A stretch of 64,000 bases of DNA from a bacterium (GCA_021800445.1 JAJYYZ010000002.1:60199-124198); one strand, 5' to 3'; shown: positions 53,014 through 62,047, counted from the stretch's first letter. The notes: generated from the sequence alone by a model not told the origin. Made by a program: numbers and translations.

Positions 53014-53894
53014 TGGCCACTCCCACCGTTTCTACTGGCTTTGAAAATTCAATTTTTTTCTATTACCTTGTTCGTATAATCATCGGGATCGCCACACTTG
53101 TCATTGCTTATTATCTAGGAGATTTCGTCGCCAAACTTATAAACAAGGCAGCCCATGTAACTGGTAAAAGTCTTAGGGCTCCAAACACAACGAGAACACT
53201 CGTTAAATCTCTTTTTATCTTTGTAGCCATAATGGTGATAATAGGAGAGTTCAACATCAACCTCTGGCCATTGCTAACGAGTTTGGGGGTTGCTGGAATC
53301 ATAATAGGCCTTGCGCTTCAAACGCCTTTGAGCAATTTCTTCAGCGGTCTTATGGTTATAATAACAGATGCCGTTAACGAAGGAGATGCGGTTGATATAA
53401 ACGGAATGAGCGGGACCGTACGTGAGGTAAAATTCAATCATACGATCATAGACACATGGGATGGGAAAAGAATTCATATACCGAATTCTGCCGTTTGGTC
53501 TTCCAACGTTACGAAATACTGGCCTGAATTATCCAGAAGGATCGATATGCCAATTGGTGTCCCATATTCTCTTAGCCCTGAAAAGATGGAAATCATACCC
53601 AAATTGTTGAAAAAAGTAATGGATGAAGAATCACTTGTTTACAAGGGACCTTTCGTTGAAAATAATCCATCTTCGATTGTTTCGAATTACGTTACATTCG
53701 ACGGTTTTGGAAGTTCATCCGTTAATTTTTCAATCCATTTTTGGGTTCTAAGGAAAGATTACTTTGATGCTCAAACTGCCATAGGAATAGATATTTTCAA
53801 AGAATTCACGAAGAATGACGTTTCTATACCCTACAACCAACTTGACGTGCACGTGGATGGAAAAATCAAACTTGGAGATCGTTTAAATGATTGA
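53010..53894 (+). CDS. Small-conductance mechanosensitive channel, MscS family
   Basis: A 294-residue channel that opens under membrane tension to relieve osmotic shock. About three N-terminal membrane helices lead to the pore helix LLTSLGVAGIIIGLALQTPLSNFFSGLM, then the beta domain (GDAVDINGMSGTVREV, IHIPNSAVWSSNVTKY) and a C-terminal alpha/beta domain. The start overlaps the panB stop, and the end overlaps birA by eight bases. Confidence 0.92.
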   Translation: MMATPTVSTGFENSIFFYYLVRIIIGIATLVIAYYLGDFVAKLINKAAHVTGKSLRAPNTTRTLVKSLFIFVAIMVIIGEFNINLWPLLTSLGVAGIIIGLALQTPLSNFFSGLMVIITDAVNEGDAVDINGMSGTVREVKFNHTIIDTWDGKRIHIPNSAVWSSNVTKYWPELSRRIDMPIGVPYSLSPEKMEIIPKLLKKVMDEESLVYKGPFVENNPSSIVSNYVTFDGFGSSSVNFSIHFWVLRKDYFDAQTAIGIDIFKEFTKNDVSIPYNQLDVHVDGKIKLGDRLND

Positions 53895-54597
53895 ACATCT
53901 TTATTCATACGACGAAATTGATTCGACCAACGAACTCACAAAAAGGATGAAGGACATCTTAAAAAACGGAGATATCGTATGGGCTTTAAAACAAACGTCC
54001 GGCCATGGAAAGGGAGACAGAATATGGTATTCTCCGGAAGGTGGTCTGTGGTTTTCGATATTCTTCAGGCCGGCAACCTTTCGAGATCCCAACGTTTACA
54101 CGAAAATGATGGCAGTTGCGGTAATAAGAGTGCTTAGAAAATTCAAAATAGATGGGATTGGGATCAAATGGCCAAATGACATTTATCATGAAAAAGAAAA
54201 AGTTGGAGGGATTTTAACAGAGATAATACATCACGGTGATAAAAGAGAAATCGTAGTCGGCGTAGGTATAAACGTGAACAACGACCTTCCAGAGGATGTA
54301 TCAAATGCAACTTCTTTGAAAAAAATAACAGGAAAAGAATTCGATCTTTCTCACCTTTTGAGAAGAATTCATTCGGAAGCACTCGTACTTCACAATTTTG
54401 TGACAAAAGGCCAAAGAAATGTGATAACTAACCTTTGGAGAAATTCAATCGTGTTAAAAAAAGGCATGAAAATAAAATTACTTTACCCATCCGGTGTGCA
54501 GACAGGTACCGTGATAAACGTTTTTTCAGATTCACTTGTGGTCGAAAGAAATGGTATAAAAGAAAGAGTTAAACCATCTGAAATAGAGTTTTTATGA
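53887..54597 (+). CDS. birA: Biotin--[acetyl-CoA-carboxylase] ligase
   Basis: It activates biotin and attaches it to carrier lysines. The 236-residue protein has only the catalytic and C-terminal domains and no N-terminal DNA-binding domain, so it is not a BirA repressor. Motifs: DEIDSTNELTK, TSGHGKGDRIWYSPEGGLWFS (biotin/ATP loop region, a variant of GRGRRGR), GIKWPNDIY and GGILTE. A biotin enzyme such as the Na+-pump decarboxylase encoded at 14-15 kb is a plausible client. It converges on rpe with a six-base overlap. Confidence 0.93.
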   Translation: MIEHLYSYDEIDSTNELTKRMKDILKNGDIVWALKQTSGHGKGDRIWYSPEGGLWFSIFFRPATFRDPNVYTKMMAVAVIRVLRKFKIDGIGIKWPNDIYHEKEKVGGILTEIIHHGDKREIVVGVGINVNNDLPEDVSNATSLKKITGKEFDLSHLLRRIHSEALVLHNFVTKGQRNVITNLWRNSIVLKKGMKIKLLYPSGVQTGTVINVFSDSLVVERNGIKERVKPSEIEFL

Positions 54598-55245
54598 TCC
54601 TTTTTTTAAAGTTCTCAATGCTGCCTCTGAATTTTCAGATCCAAATGCGTAACTGCCTGTAACCAGTATATCTGCGCCCGCTTTTAAAACGGGCTTGAAG
54701 GTATCTTCGTTTATACCGCCATCAACTTCTATTTCAAAACTCAATCCCATGCTTTTTCTCATTTCATCCAATTTCCTTATTTTGTTAAGGGTATTTGGGA
54801 TAAAACTTTGTCCTCCAAAGCCAGGATTAACGCTCATGACAAGTATTCCGTCAACATCCATGATGATATCTTGCAGAAATTCAATCGGCGTGTGCGGATT
54901 TATGGCAACAAAGGCTTTTGTTTCATTTTCCTTTATCCTGTTGACAAGCCTATTGAGATGATAAGTAGCCTCGTAATGAATAGAAACAATCTCTGATATT
55001 TTGCAAAAATCATCGACGAAGATTTCTGGCCTTTCGACCATCAAATGCGAATCAACAGGGATATCTGTAACTCTTTTCAAAGATTCTCCTATTATGAGAC
55101 CGTACGTTATGTTGGGAACAAAATGTCCATCCATCACGTCAAGATGTATGTAATCGGCTACGTTTTCAACTTTTTTGATTTCTTCGCCAAGTTTTGTGAA
55201 ATCGGCAGAAAGAATAGACGGCGATAACTTAACGTTTTTTGTCAA
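54592..55245 (-). CDS. rpe: Ribulose-phosphate 3-epimerase
   Basis: A TIM-barrel enzyme of the pentose phosphate pathway. Motifs seen: LSPSILSADFTKLGEEI, HLDVMDGHFVPN (metal-binding His and Asp), DSHLMVERPE, VMSVNPGFGGQSFIP and EIEVDGGINEDT. TTG 55245 is chosen because GGAG lies about ten bases upstream; longer starts at 55254 or 55260 overlap that site. The length is then 217 residues. It ends the yugP-rsmB-rlmN-rsgA-rpe operon. Confidence 0.94.
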   Translation of the reverse strand: MTKNVKLSPSILSADFTKLGEEIKKVENVADYIHLDVMDGHFVPNITYGLIIGESLKRVTDIPVDSHLMVERPEIFVDDFCKISEIVSIHYEATYHLNRLVNRIKENETKAFVAINPHTPIEFLQDIIMDVDGILVMSVNPGFGGQSFIPNTLNKIRKLDEMRKSMGLSFEIEVDGGINEDTFKPVLKAGADILVTGSYAFGSENSEAALRTLKKGS

Positions 55246-56119
55246 ACCTAACATCTCCAATCTTTTGAGATTTAATTTCGTTTAAAATTGAAAGGTAATG
55301 TTCGTAACGGCTTTTGGGTATCTTTCCCTTTTCGACGAGTTCTTTAACTTTGCATTCGGGTTCAAATTCGTGAAGACAATCATCAAATGCGCATTCTCCT
55401 GATATCGCGAAGATCTCAGGGAAAAGTTTTTGAACGTCTTCGGGGTTGATCTTTGTAAATTCGGTGGTTGTAAAGCCTGGCGTATCAACCACAAAGCCCC
55501 CATTTGGAATCTTCAAAAGAGAGGCAGTTGTAGTGGTATGCTTTCCAAGATTTGTGCTTTCAGAAATAAGACCGATCTTCAAATTCGAATCGATTATTTC
55601 GTTGATCAAAGAAGATTTTCCCACACCCGACGGGCCCGCAAAAACAGATATTTTGTCTTTTAGATTTGATCTGAGTTCTTCTATTCCCATCTTAGTGTAA
55701 GCACTTACAAGGTTAAGGTTGTAAATTCCGTAAATGTGTTTGAATTCTTCAAGTCTTCTTTCATCGGTTATGTCGGTTTTGTTCAAAACAACCAATATAT
55801 TTTTAATAGATCTTGATACGTTTGCAAGCGTTCTATCTATTGTAGAATATGGTACATCAGGTTTTGAAATGGAAAAGACGGCGATAACTTGATCAACGTT
55901 GGAAATTCTTGGCTTTTCAATAACGTTACGTCTCGGAAGAATAGATTCGATTCTCCCTCTGTCATGATCTTTTATGTATTCAACTTTATCACCGACAAGT
56001 GGTTTGATATTCGATAATTTAAATCGCCCTCTTAAAGAACATAAGGTCTCGGATCTGTCTGTATCATCTGAAACGATGACAAAATTCGAATAAAAAGAAA
56101 TTATAGTGCCTTTTCTCAA
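55229..56119 (-). CDS. rsgA: Ribosome small-subunit-dependent GTPase A
   Basis: A circularly permuted GTPase that checks late 30S assembly. In order: N-terminal OB domain; the GTPase motifs in permuted order, with NKTDI first, then the P-loop GPSGVGKSSLIN and DTPGFTT; and a C-terminal zinc domain with CAFDDCLHEFEPECKV. TTG 56119 gives 296 residues and is supported by GAGGAG nine bases upstream; it overlaps the rlmN stop. Its 3' end overlaps rpe by 17 bases. Confidence 0.94.
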   Translation of the reverse strand: MRKGTIISFYSNFVIVSDDTDRSETLCSLRGRFKLSNIKPLVGDKVEYIKDHDRGRIESILPRRNVIEKPRISNVDQVIAVFSISKPDVPYSTIDRTLANVSRSIKNILVVLNKTDITDERRLEEFKHIYGIYNLNLVSAYTKMGIEELRSNLKDKISVFAGPSGVGKSSLINEIIDSNLKIGLISESTNLGKHTTTTASLLKIPNGGFVVDTPGFTTTEFTKINPEDVQKLFPEIFAISGECAFDDCLHEFEPECKVKELVEKGKIPKSRYEHYLSILNEIKSQKIGDVRFDKKR

Positions 56120-57132
56120 AGTGTTTGTCTCCTCAACTGACCACACGCCGCGGATATATCTTCTCCTTTTTCTGCCCTTATGACAGATTCTATACCGTTA
56201 TCTTTTAAAAATTTTTCAAAAATTTCTGCCCGATCCATCGGCGTTTTTTTGAAAGTCGAACCTGTATCGTTGTACCTTATGAGGTTAACGTTGCATTTTA
56301 TATCTTTTAGGATTTTCATGAGTTTTTGTGCATCATCAAGTGAATCGTTGAATTTATCAAAAAGAATATATTCAAAGGTCACTCTTCTATCTTTTGCCTT
56401 CTGATAGATCTTAACAGCCTCCATAAGATCTTCTAAACTATATTTTTTGTTCACAGGCATTATCATTGATCTTTTATCGTCTGTGGAGGCATGAAGAGAA
56501 ATTGACAGAATGACATCGAGAGGTTCTTCGGAGAGTTTTAATATTCCGTCAACAATGCCAGCCGTTGATATTGAAACACGTCTTTGACTTATCTTGAAAG
56601 CTTTTGGATCTGTTATTACATGAATGGCCTTCATAACCTCATCGTAATTCAACATCGGTTCTCCCATTCCCATAAAAACGATGTTGTTTATCTTTTCATT
56701 TTCAGATATTTCCATGCCAAGAATTTGAGATAAAATCTCTCCGGAAGTTAGATTTCTTACGTAACCGGATATTCCCGTTGCACAAAACGCGCAATTCAGA
56801 GGACAGCCTACCTGTGATGAAATACATCCTGTTATCCTGTCCGGATATCTTAAAATTACAGATTCAACAGTGTTGCCATCCGAATATTTCCACAAAAATT
56901 TCACAGTTCCATCCGATGATTTTGTTTTTTTTACGAGTTCTGGCATACCAATGATGAATTTCATTGAAATACGTTCTCTAAGTTGCTTTGAAAGATTTGT
57001 CATAACGGCAAAAGACGTGGCATGTTTTTTGTATATCCAGTCGAAAACCTGGGTTGTCCTGTAAGGTTCAAGTTTTTCCATTTCAAGTTTATTTTTTAGC
57101 GCCGTATAATCATAATCAAGGATGTTTTCCAT
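56116..57132 (-). CDS. rlmN: 23S rRNA (adenine(2503)-C(2))-methyltransferase
   Basis: A radical-SAM methyltransferase for 23S rRNA A2503 and certain tRNAs. The 338 residues carry the N-terminal RTTQVFDWIYKK region and the 4Fe-4S motif CPLNCAFCATG. SAM-binding elements include FMGMGEPMLNYDEV and SISLHAS, and a C-terminal Cys occurs in AACGQLR. SD GAAGGAA precedes ATG 57132. It is translationally coupled to rsgA. Confidence 0.95.
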   Translation of the reverse strand: MENILDYDYTALKNKLEMEKLEPYRTTQVFDWIYKKHATSFAVMTNLSKQLRERISMKFIIGMPELVKKTKSSDGTVKFLWKYSDGNTVESVILRYPDRITGCISSQVGCPLNCAFCATGISGYVRNLTSGEILSQILGMEISENEKINNIVFMGMGEPMLNYDEVMKAIHVITDPKAFKISQRRVSISTAGIVDGILKLSEEPLDVILSISLHASTDDKRSMIMPVNKKYSLEDLMEAVKIYQKAKDRRVTFEYILFDKFNDSLDDAQKLMKILKDIKCNVNLIRYNDTGSTFKKTPMDRAEIFEKFLKDNGIESVIRAEKGEDISAACGQLRRQTL

Positions 57133-57164
57133 TTCCTTCGGTCACTCTCCCTTTTACGAAAAAG

Positions 57165-58406
57165 TCACCTTTTATTGCTCTTAACTATCTTTGAGATGTA
57201 GAAACCATCTATCCATTTCAAAAGTTGAACTCCCAACTTTTCAAAATCAAAATTCATCTTCCCTTCAAATGGATCAACACAAATAGCCTCACCGTGATTT
57301 TGGATGAATTTTGAAATCACGCCATCCGTTTCCTCTTTTGTGACGGTGCAAACGGAATATATGATTTCGCCATCGTCAGAAAGATGTTCCCACAAATTTT
57401 CAAGCATTTTTAACTGCATCTGAGCCTTTTCGGTGATGTCTTTTTCAATCAATCTTAACAGCAAATCTGGGTGTTTCCCAATTGTACCTAAAGCCGTACA
57501 TGGAGCATCAACAAGTATTTTATCAAATTTTTCATTTAATGTTGAATTGATGATATCTGTGTTGATCATTTTGGATGGGAATATCCTCATCCTTTTAAAA
57601 TTATCCATCGCAATTGAAATTTTAGATCTGTTTATATCGTTGTAAGTGACTACCGCTTTTGGATTTATTTGAACAAGATGAGTTGTTTTTGTCCCAACAC
57701 CTCCGAATGCATCCAAAATTTTTTCTCCGCTTTTAGGATCGACTACGATTCCGACAAGTTGTGAAGATTCATCCTGAAAGGTGAAATCTCCATTTTCAAA
57801 TTGCTCAAAACTGTCAAGATCGGTACCTTCAGTACATTTTATACCCCAAGGAGAAAAATGCGTTGGATAACTTTCTATATTTTGCTTGGTAAGATCCAGG
57901 ATGATTTCGTCTCTTGATTTGTTCACAGCCCTTAAATAAATTTCGTGAAATTCATTTTTTTCAAGAAAAAGGGGAAAAATGTCACCGAGATCTTTTTTCA
58001 GTTTATCATAAAGCCATGGCGGTAATCCACTTTCAAAATGAGTTTTATCTGAAATTTCAGAAATTTTTCTGAGTACGGCATTAACAAGCCCTTTGAATTT
58101 TGGCCTGGTAATGCTTGTGTATTCGTTTACAACCGCATATGGCGGTATTTTCATTTCGATGAGTTCATACGTACCCATTCTGAGGATGTTTTTAAGATCT
58201 TTAGGCGTTTTTTTGGTATCCTTTAGAAAAGTATCGATGATTTTGTCTATTTCAAAGTAGTATCTGAGAGTTCCATAAACCAATCTTCTGACGAAAGCCC
58301 TATCTTGTTTTGTAAGATTTGAAGTTTTTTTCCATGCATTTCTTGATATAAAAAAATTTGAGATCCCCTCGTTGAGGATCTCAAGTGCCACAATTCGTGC
58401 CTTCAT
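57165..58406 (-). CDS. rsmB: 16S rRNA (cytosine(967)-C(5))-methyltransferase
   Basis: A 413-residue protein in two parts. Residues 1-125 form a NusB-like RNA-binding domain (DRAFVRRLVYGTLRYYFEID, PYAVVNEYTSI); the C-terminal SAM-dependent methyltransferase has ILDAFGGVGTKTTHL, the motif IV VDAPCTALGTIGKHPDLL and the catalytic motif VI YSVCTVTKEET. The start ATGA overlaps the preceding protease stop. Confidence 0.93.
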   Translation of the reverse strand: MKARIVALEILNEGISNFFISRNAWKKTSNLTKQDRAFVRRLVYGTLRYYFEIDKIIDTFLKDTKKTPKDLKNILRMGTYELIEMKIPPYAVVNEYTSITRPKFKGLVNAVLRKISEISDKTHFESGLPPWLYDKLKKDLGDIFPLFLEKNEFHEIYLRAVNKSRDEIILDLTKQNIESYPTHFSPWGIKCTEGTDLDSFEQFENGDFTFQDESSQLVGIVVDPKSGEKILDAFGGVGTKTTHLVQINPKAVVTYNDINRSKISIAMDNFKRMRIFPSKMINTDIINSTLNEKFDKILVDAPCTALGTIGKHPDLLLRLIEKDITEKAQMQLKMLENLWEHLSDDGEIIYSVCTVTKEETDGVISKFIQNHGEAICVDPFEGKMNFDFEKLGVQLLKWIDGFYISKIVKSNKR

Positions 58407-59086
58407 CTTCTAACCATGTTAGATATAAGTATCAGCCTTAGAAGTTGTAAAGCAGCCATCGCAACACTTGCAACGTAGGTCATGGCTGCCGCACTTAAAA
58501 CTTTGCGTGCCATTGTAACCTCTCCTTCAGGCATTGCCATTACATTCCTGAGCATCACAAGAGCCCTATGAGAAGCGTCAAGTTCAACCGGCAGTGTGAC
58601 AAGCGTAAATATAACGAAAAAACTGAAAAGGATTATACCTATCTGCATCAAAAATGTGCTATAAAAAATCAACCCTAAAAAGAATATGATCCACGAAAGG
58701 CTTGAACCTATATTGGCAGTTGGAACTATCGCATCTCTTACTATCAAAGGCACGTAACGATGAGCATGCTGGACGGCATGTCCAGTTTCGTGAGCGACAA
58801 CGCCAAGTGCCGCTATCGAATTGCTTGAATAAGTAACATCGGACAGCCTTATGACTTTCGCTCTTGGATCGTAATGGTCGGTTAACTGTCCTGGGATTCT
58901 CTCTATCTTTATGTTGTAAAGTCCATTTGCGTCGAGCAACATTCTCGCAATTTGAGATCCGTTAACGTTCAATGAGGATCTTACCTGCGAGTATCTTTTA
59001 AACGTAGTCGTGACTTTTGTTTGAGCCCATATGGCAAGCACTATCGCTGGAATCAAGATCACCATCGAAGCAAACCATAAAAACAT
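58403..59086 (-). CDS. YugP-type membrane zinc metallopeptidase
   Basis: A 227-residue membrane protein with an N-terminal helix, the zinc motif HETGH (in GVVAHETGHAVQHA) and a C-terminal pair of hydrophobic segments. The family (neutral zinc metallopeptidase, YugP) has no well-defined substrate. SD GAGGTGATG precedes ATG 59086. It heads the operon rsmB-rlmN-rsgA-rpe. Confidence 0.88.
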   Translation of the reverse strand: MFLWFASMVILIPAIVLAIWAQTKVTTTFKRYSQVRSSLNVNGSQIARMLLDANGLYNIKIERIPGQLTDHYDPRAKVIRLSDVTYSSNSIAALGVVAHETGHAVQHAHRYVPLIVRDAIVPTANIGSSLSWIIFFLGLIFYSTFLMQIGIILFSFFVIFTLVTLPVELDASHRALVMLRNVMAMPEGEVTMARKVLSAAAMTYVASVAMAALQLLRLILISNMVRR

Positions 59087-59107
59087 CTTTTACATCACCT
59101 CACGCAT

Positions 59108-59113
59108 ATTATA
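59108..59113 (-). promoter_or_regulatory. -10 element of the yugP-rsmB-rlmN-rsgA-rpe operon
   Basis: Minus strand TATAAT (59108-59113) in the context AAAGTTGTATAAT, identical to that before glmU. No convincing -35 was found. Confidence 0.45.
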
Positions 59114-59137
59114 CAACTTTTAATGCAATTTTTTATC

Positions 59138-59689
59138 TTATCTTGCCAAACTTTTGATTATTATCAACTCTACCGTATCAGGAGACATCTGTCCATCGGG
59201 CAGTAAAGCGGAAGATCCGACTATGTCTGTGACAGCACGAGCATACTCGGCAGAATTGGAATCTATCTCCGAAGAAAGCACATCGGCAACTCGATTTACA
59301 AATCCGTCATATTCTTTCTTGATATGCTCCCAACTTGATCCTTGTTCAGAATAGAAACGATTTTTTTCTCTTTCGATGAGCCTCAAAGATTGGCGATCAT
59401 TTCTCAAAAAGTCTATGTAAGATCGCAGAAGAGATTTAGCTTTTTTGACGTATTTTCCATCATTCTCCGAGACTCCAAAAACCTTATCTTCAAGTTTATG
59501 AAAAGCTTCATCCCATGCCGCTTTGAAAAGTTCACTTTTACTCGGGAAATAATAATATATCAACGGCTTTTTTACGTTGGCAATCTTGGCGATATCTTCC
59601 ATAGACACATCACCATAAGACTTAGAAGAAAAAGCCTCTCTTGCAGCCTCAAGAATAATTTCTCTTATTCCGTTTGTTCTGATCGTCAT
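59138..59689 (-). CDS. TetR/AcrR family transcriptional regulator
   Basis: A 183-residue protein. The N-terminal helix-turn-helix region is typical (IILEAAREAFSSKSYGDVSMEDIAKIANVKKPLIYYYFPSKSELF, about residues 10-55). The rest is the all-helical ligand-binding and dimer domain with no recognisable ligand signature. The start ATG 59689 follows GAGG. A perfect palindrome over its own predicted transcription start suggests autorepression. The divergent genes at 59.8-60.9 kb are the likeliest other targets. Confidence 0.9.
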   Translation of the reverse strand: MTIRTNGIREIILEAAREAFSSKSYGDVSMEDIAKIANVKKPLIYYYFPSKSELFKAAWDEAFHKLEDKVFGVSENDGKYVKKAKSLLRSYIDFLRNDRQSLRLIEREKNRFYSEQGSSWEHIKKEYDGFVNRVADVLSSEIDSNSAEYARAVTDIVGSSALLPDGQMSPDTVELIIIKSLAR

Positions 59690-59709
59690 TTAAACTACCT
59701 CTTCTCGAC

Positions 59710-59727
59710 TTTGACCTATGAGTCAAA
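59710..59727. promoter_or_regulatory. Probable TetR-family operator
   Basis: A perfect inverted repeat TTTGAC-CTATGA-GTCAAA, 20 bp upstream of the regulator start and over its predicted transcription start. A second palindrome ATGATATCAT lies at 59731-59740. Confidence 0.6.
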
Positions 59728-59730
59728 AAA

Positions 59731-59759
59731 ATGATATCATATTTTATAAAAAAATTCAA
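59731..59759 (-). promoter_or_regulatory. Predicted promoter of the TetR-family regulator gene
   Basis: Minus strand: TTGAAT (59754-59759), a 17-bp spacer and TATCAT (59731-59736). The start site would fall near 59724, inside the palindrome. Confidence 0.55.
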
Positions 59760-59760
59760 C

Positions 59761-59769
59761 TGTTATAAT
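59761..59769 (+). promoter_or_regulatory. Extended -10 promoter element of the interrupted gene / barrel gene unit
   Basis: TGT-TATAAT (TATAAT at 59764-59769), a full extended -10, divergent from the regulator promoter and about 40 bp from the operator palindrome. No clear -35. Confidence 0.45.
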
Positions 59770-59788
59770 TGACAAAAGGAGTGTCATC

Positions 59789-60136
59789 TTGAAAAGAAAA
59801 TCGTTCAAATTTGAAGTCGATAAAAGTTCATCTGATGAAATCATGAAATTACTTGCAAATTACGCCTGTCAAAATTTTTATCTATTTTTTCAAAGATCCA
59901 TCGTCTATACGGCGGAGATGAATTTGAAAATGTAACTAAATAACACATGCTATGCTAACATATACAGTGTAAATATTATACAATATTTTGCTTTTGCAGA
60001 TGGACTTCATACAAAGTTAACACGAGAATTGGTCATTGAAGAAATAATGAAATACAGGCGGGGACTGCCGGAAATCAAGCCTGTGAAGGAGAATGGTGCG
60101 GTTTCATTTTTTCTTGTTGAGGAGGTAAAAATATGA
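59789..60136 (+). pseudogene. Small gene interrupted by one in-frame stop codon
   Basis: A TTG at 59789, preceded by AAAGGAG, opens a frame encoding MKRKSFKFEVDKSSSDEIMK and onward. It is stopped after 48 residues by TAA (59933-59935). The same frame then continues without another stop to TGA 60134-60136, and its last part is protein-like (ADGLHTKLTRELVIEE, then IMKYRRGLPEIKPVKENGAV). The final TGA overlaps the next ATG as ATGA, the coupling common in this window. A single nonsense change in a 115-codon gene is the simplest reading. The AT-rich middle (59933-60000) could instead be a degraded junction. I recognise no family. Confidence 0.5.
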
Positions 60137-60936
60137 AAAGGTTTGCGGTTATCATTTTAATTTTGGGATTTGCGATATCTGTTTTTGCGGACGGCAGTTT
60201 TAGAACTTTTATTTACCAAGGGCCTCAATGGATGACCTCTTATTCTCAGAAAATAGGAAATATCCTTTTGCTCGCAACCCTTGGGACAACCGGTGTCGGC
60301 GGTGCAATCGGTTTTTCGAACACCACAATAGATAGACAACAGGTTGGATTTTTAAATTTAATGGTCGGTAAAACAACTTATTCTGCCGCCATTGGAATTG
60401 ACATCAGTCCATTGACTCCCGTCGGATACTTCGAGTATGAAACGATGAGAACGATTGCCCCGATCTTTTACGATTTGGATCTTACGCTTGGAAATTATGG
60501 ATTGCCAAATTTCGGAGTTGATTTTAATGGGAGGACTCAGTTCGTATTTTCAAATCTTTCTCTTTACGCTCAGACACATTTTTATCTTGTCTTTACATCT
60601 GATTTGCAGGATATGACGGACATAGAAATTGGGTATTCTCCAATCAAAGGATCTTTCCTTTCAACGACCGAAGTTGGGAACCTTTATTTTCTGACGGGAG
60701 GATTTGAATTTAAAAATCTCGGTTTTTCGATTGATCTTGGAGCTGGATTTAACGCAAACGGTATAGGCCCAGGAATCGGAATTTCCGCAGCCCAGCAATC
60801 ACTTGAAAGCAGTTGGACTGTTAGATTCATGCCATCAAATTCAGGCCCCGCTGTTTATGCGATTTTTACAAGTCAAAGTGGAAGATTAACCGTTGGATAC
60901 AACATGGGATCGGTGTATCTTTCAGTTGAAGACTGA
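60133..60936 (+). CDS. Exported beta-rich protein, probable outer-membrane barrel
   Basis: A 267-residue protein with a signal peptide (FAVIILILGFAISVFA) and no lipobox. The mature part is almost entirely short amphipathic strands rich in Gly, Phe, Tyr, Thr and Ser (FEFKNLGFSIDLGAGFNANG, then IGPGIGISAA). A small outer-membrane barrel is likely. TTGAGGAGG precedes ATG 60133. It follows the interrupted gene by an ATGA overlap and overlaps hemW by 11 bases. No named family recognised. Confidence 0.6.
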   Translation: MKRFAVIILILGFAISVFADGSFRTFIYQGPQWMTSYSQKIGNILLLATLGTTGVGGAIGFSNTTIDRQQVGFLNLMVGKTTYSAAIGIDISPLTPVGYFEYETMRTIAPIFYDLDLTLGNYGLPNFGVDFNGRTQFVFSNLSLYAQTHFYLVFTSDLQDMTDIEIGYSPIKGSFLSTTEVGNLYFLTGGFEFKNLGFSIDLGAGFNANGIGPGIGISAAQQSLESSWTVRFMPSNSGPAVYAIFTSQSGRLTVGYNMGSVYLSVED

Positions 60937-62047
60937 TATTTCTATCTACGTTCACGTGCCTTTTTGTTCGAGAAGGTGCATCTATTGCGATTTCGCATCA
61001 TACGTCAACGATAGATTTATATCCGATTATTTTGATGCCGTTTGTCATGAAATTGAAATTGTATCAAATCAATTGGGTAATGCGCACGTTTTTGCCCTTT
61101 ACTTTGGTGGTGGAACACCAAGTCATGTGCCAGTCAAATATATCTCAAATTTGGTTGACAAGATTCGTGTTAATTTTCGATACGATCCGGCAGAGATAAC
61201 TTTTGAAATGAATCCAGAAGACGTAACCGTTGATCTTTGCCACGATCTCAAAGTACTTGGCGTTAACCGCGTGAGTCTTGGTTTGCAAAGCACATCGGAT
61301 CAACTTTTAAAAGTCATAGGACGGCCTTACAATCTTGAAACATTTTTGAAAGAATACGAAATAATAAGGATGTATTTTGACAACGTAAACGTCGATCTTA
61401 TGTATAACCTTCCGTTTGAGATATTGTCAGACGTTGAATCTGATTTAAAAATTGTCGAAAAGATAAGACCAGATCATGTTTCTTTTTATGAACTTGAAGT
61501 CCATGAAGAAGCGCCTCTATATCCGATGATCAAATCAGGTGTCGTTAAACTCCCATCAGAAGACGAATCCGAAAAAATGTACGAGACGATAATTGAAAGT
61601 CTCGACAAACTCGGATACGAAAGATACGAACTCAGTTCATGGACAAAGGGAAAGCCATCTATTCACAACATTAATTATTGGGAAAACGGCGAATATATCG
61701 GGTTTGGACTTTCGGCCGGTAGCCATCGTGAAATGAGAAGATGGGTAAACACCCTTGATCTTGGAGAATACATCCAAAAGTTGATCAAGGGTGAATTACC
61801 TCGTACTTACAATTCGGTTAATGCTTTTAAAGCAGAACTCGCAGAAACATTTTTCATGGGGTTAAGACTTGAAAAAGGGATCAATCTGGTTTCTTTGAAA
61901 GAAAAATTTGGAAATGAGGATGTGAATTTTTACATCAAAAAACTTGAAAAATTCTGCGGAGAATTTTTGGATTGTTCTAATGAGATTATTAAATTTACTC
62001 CTAACGGAATGAAATTTTCGGCGCTTGTACTTTCAGAATTAGTTTGA
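60926..62047 (+). CDS. hemW: Radical SAM family heme chaperone HemW (coproporphyrinogen III oxidase-like)
   Basis: The radical SAM motif with CxxxCxxC appears as PFCSRRCIYCDF near the N-terminus. It is followed by YFGGGTPSHVP, EMNPEDVT, GVNRVSLGLQS and VNVDLMYNLPF, the HemN/HemW pattern. HemW proteins bind heme and are thought to deliver it to respiratory enzymes. The extra Cys of the CxxxCxxCxC motif of true HemN is absent (Asp-Phe follows), favouring HemW. TTG 60926 (373 residues) gives the usual KTDISIYVHVPF start; earlier in-frame ATGs lie in the barrel gene. It converges on the GGDEF gene. Confidence 0.9.
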   Translation: MKTDISIYVHVPFCSRRCIYCDFASYVNDRFISDYFDAVCHEIEIVSNQLGNAHVFALYFGGGTPSHVPVKYISNLVDKIRVNFRYDPAEITFEMNPEDVTVDLCHDLKVLGVNRVSLGLQSTSDQLLKVIGRPYNLETFLKEYEIIRMYFDNVNVDLMYNLPFEILSDVESDLKIVEKIRPDHVSFYELEVHEEAPLYPMIKSGVVKLPSEDESEKMYETIIESLDKLGYERYELSSWTKGKPSIHNINYWENGEYIGFGLSAGSHREMRRWVNTLDLGEYIQKLIKGELPRTYNSVNAFKAELAETFFMGLRLEKGINLVSLKEKFGNEDVNFYIKKLEKFCGEFLDCSNEIIKFTPNGMKFSALVLSELV

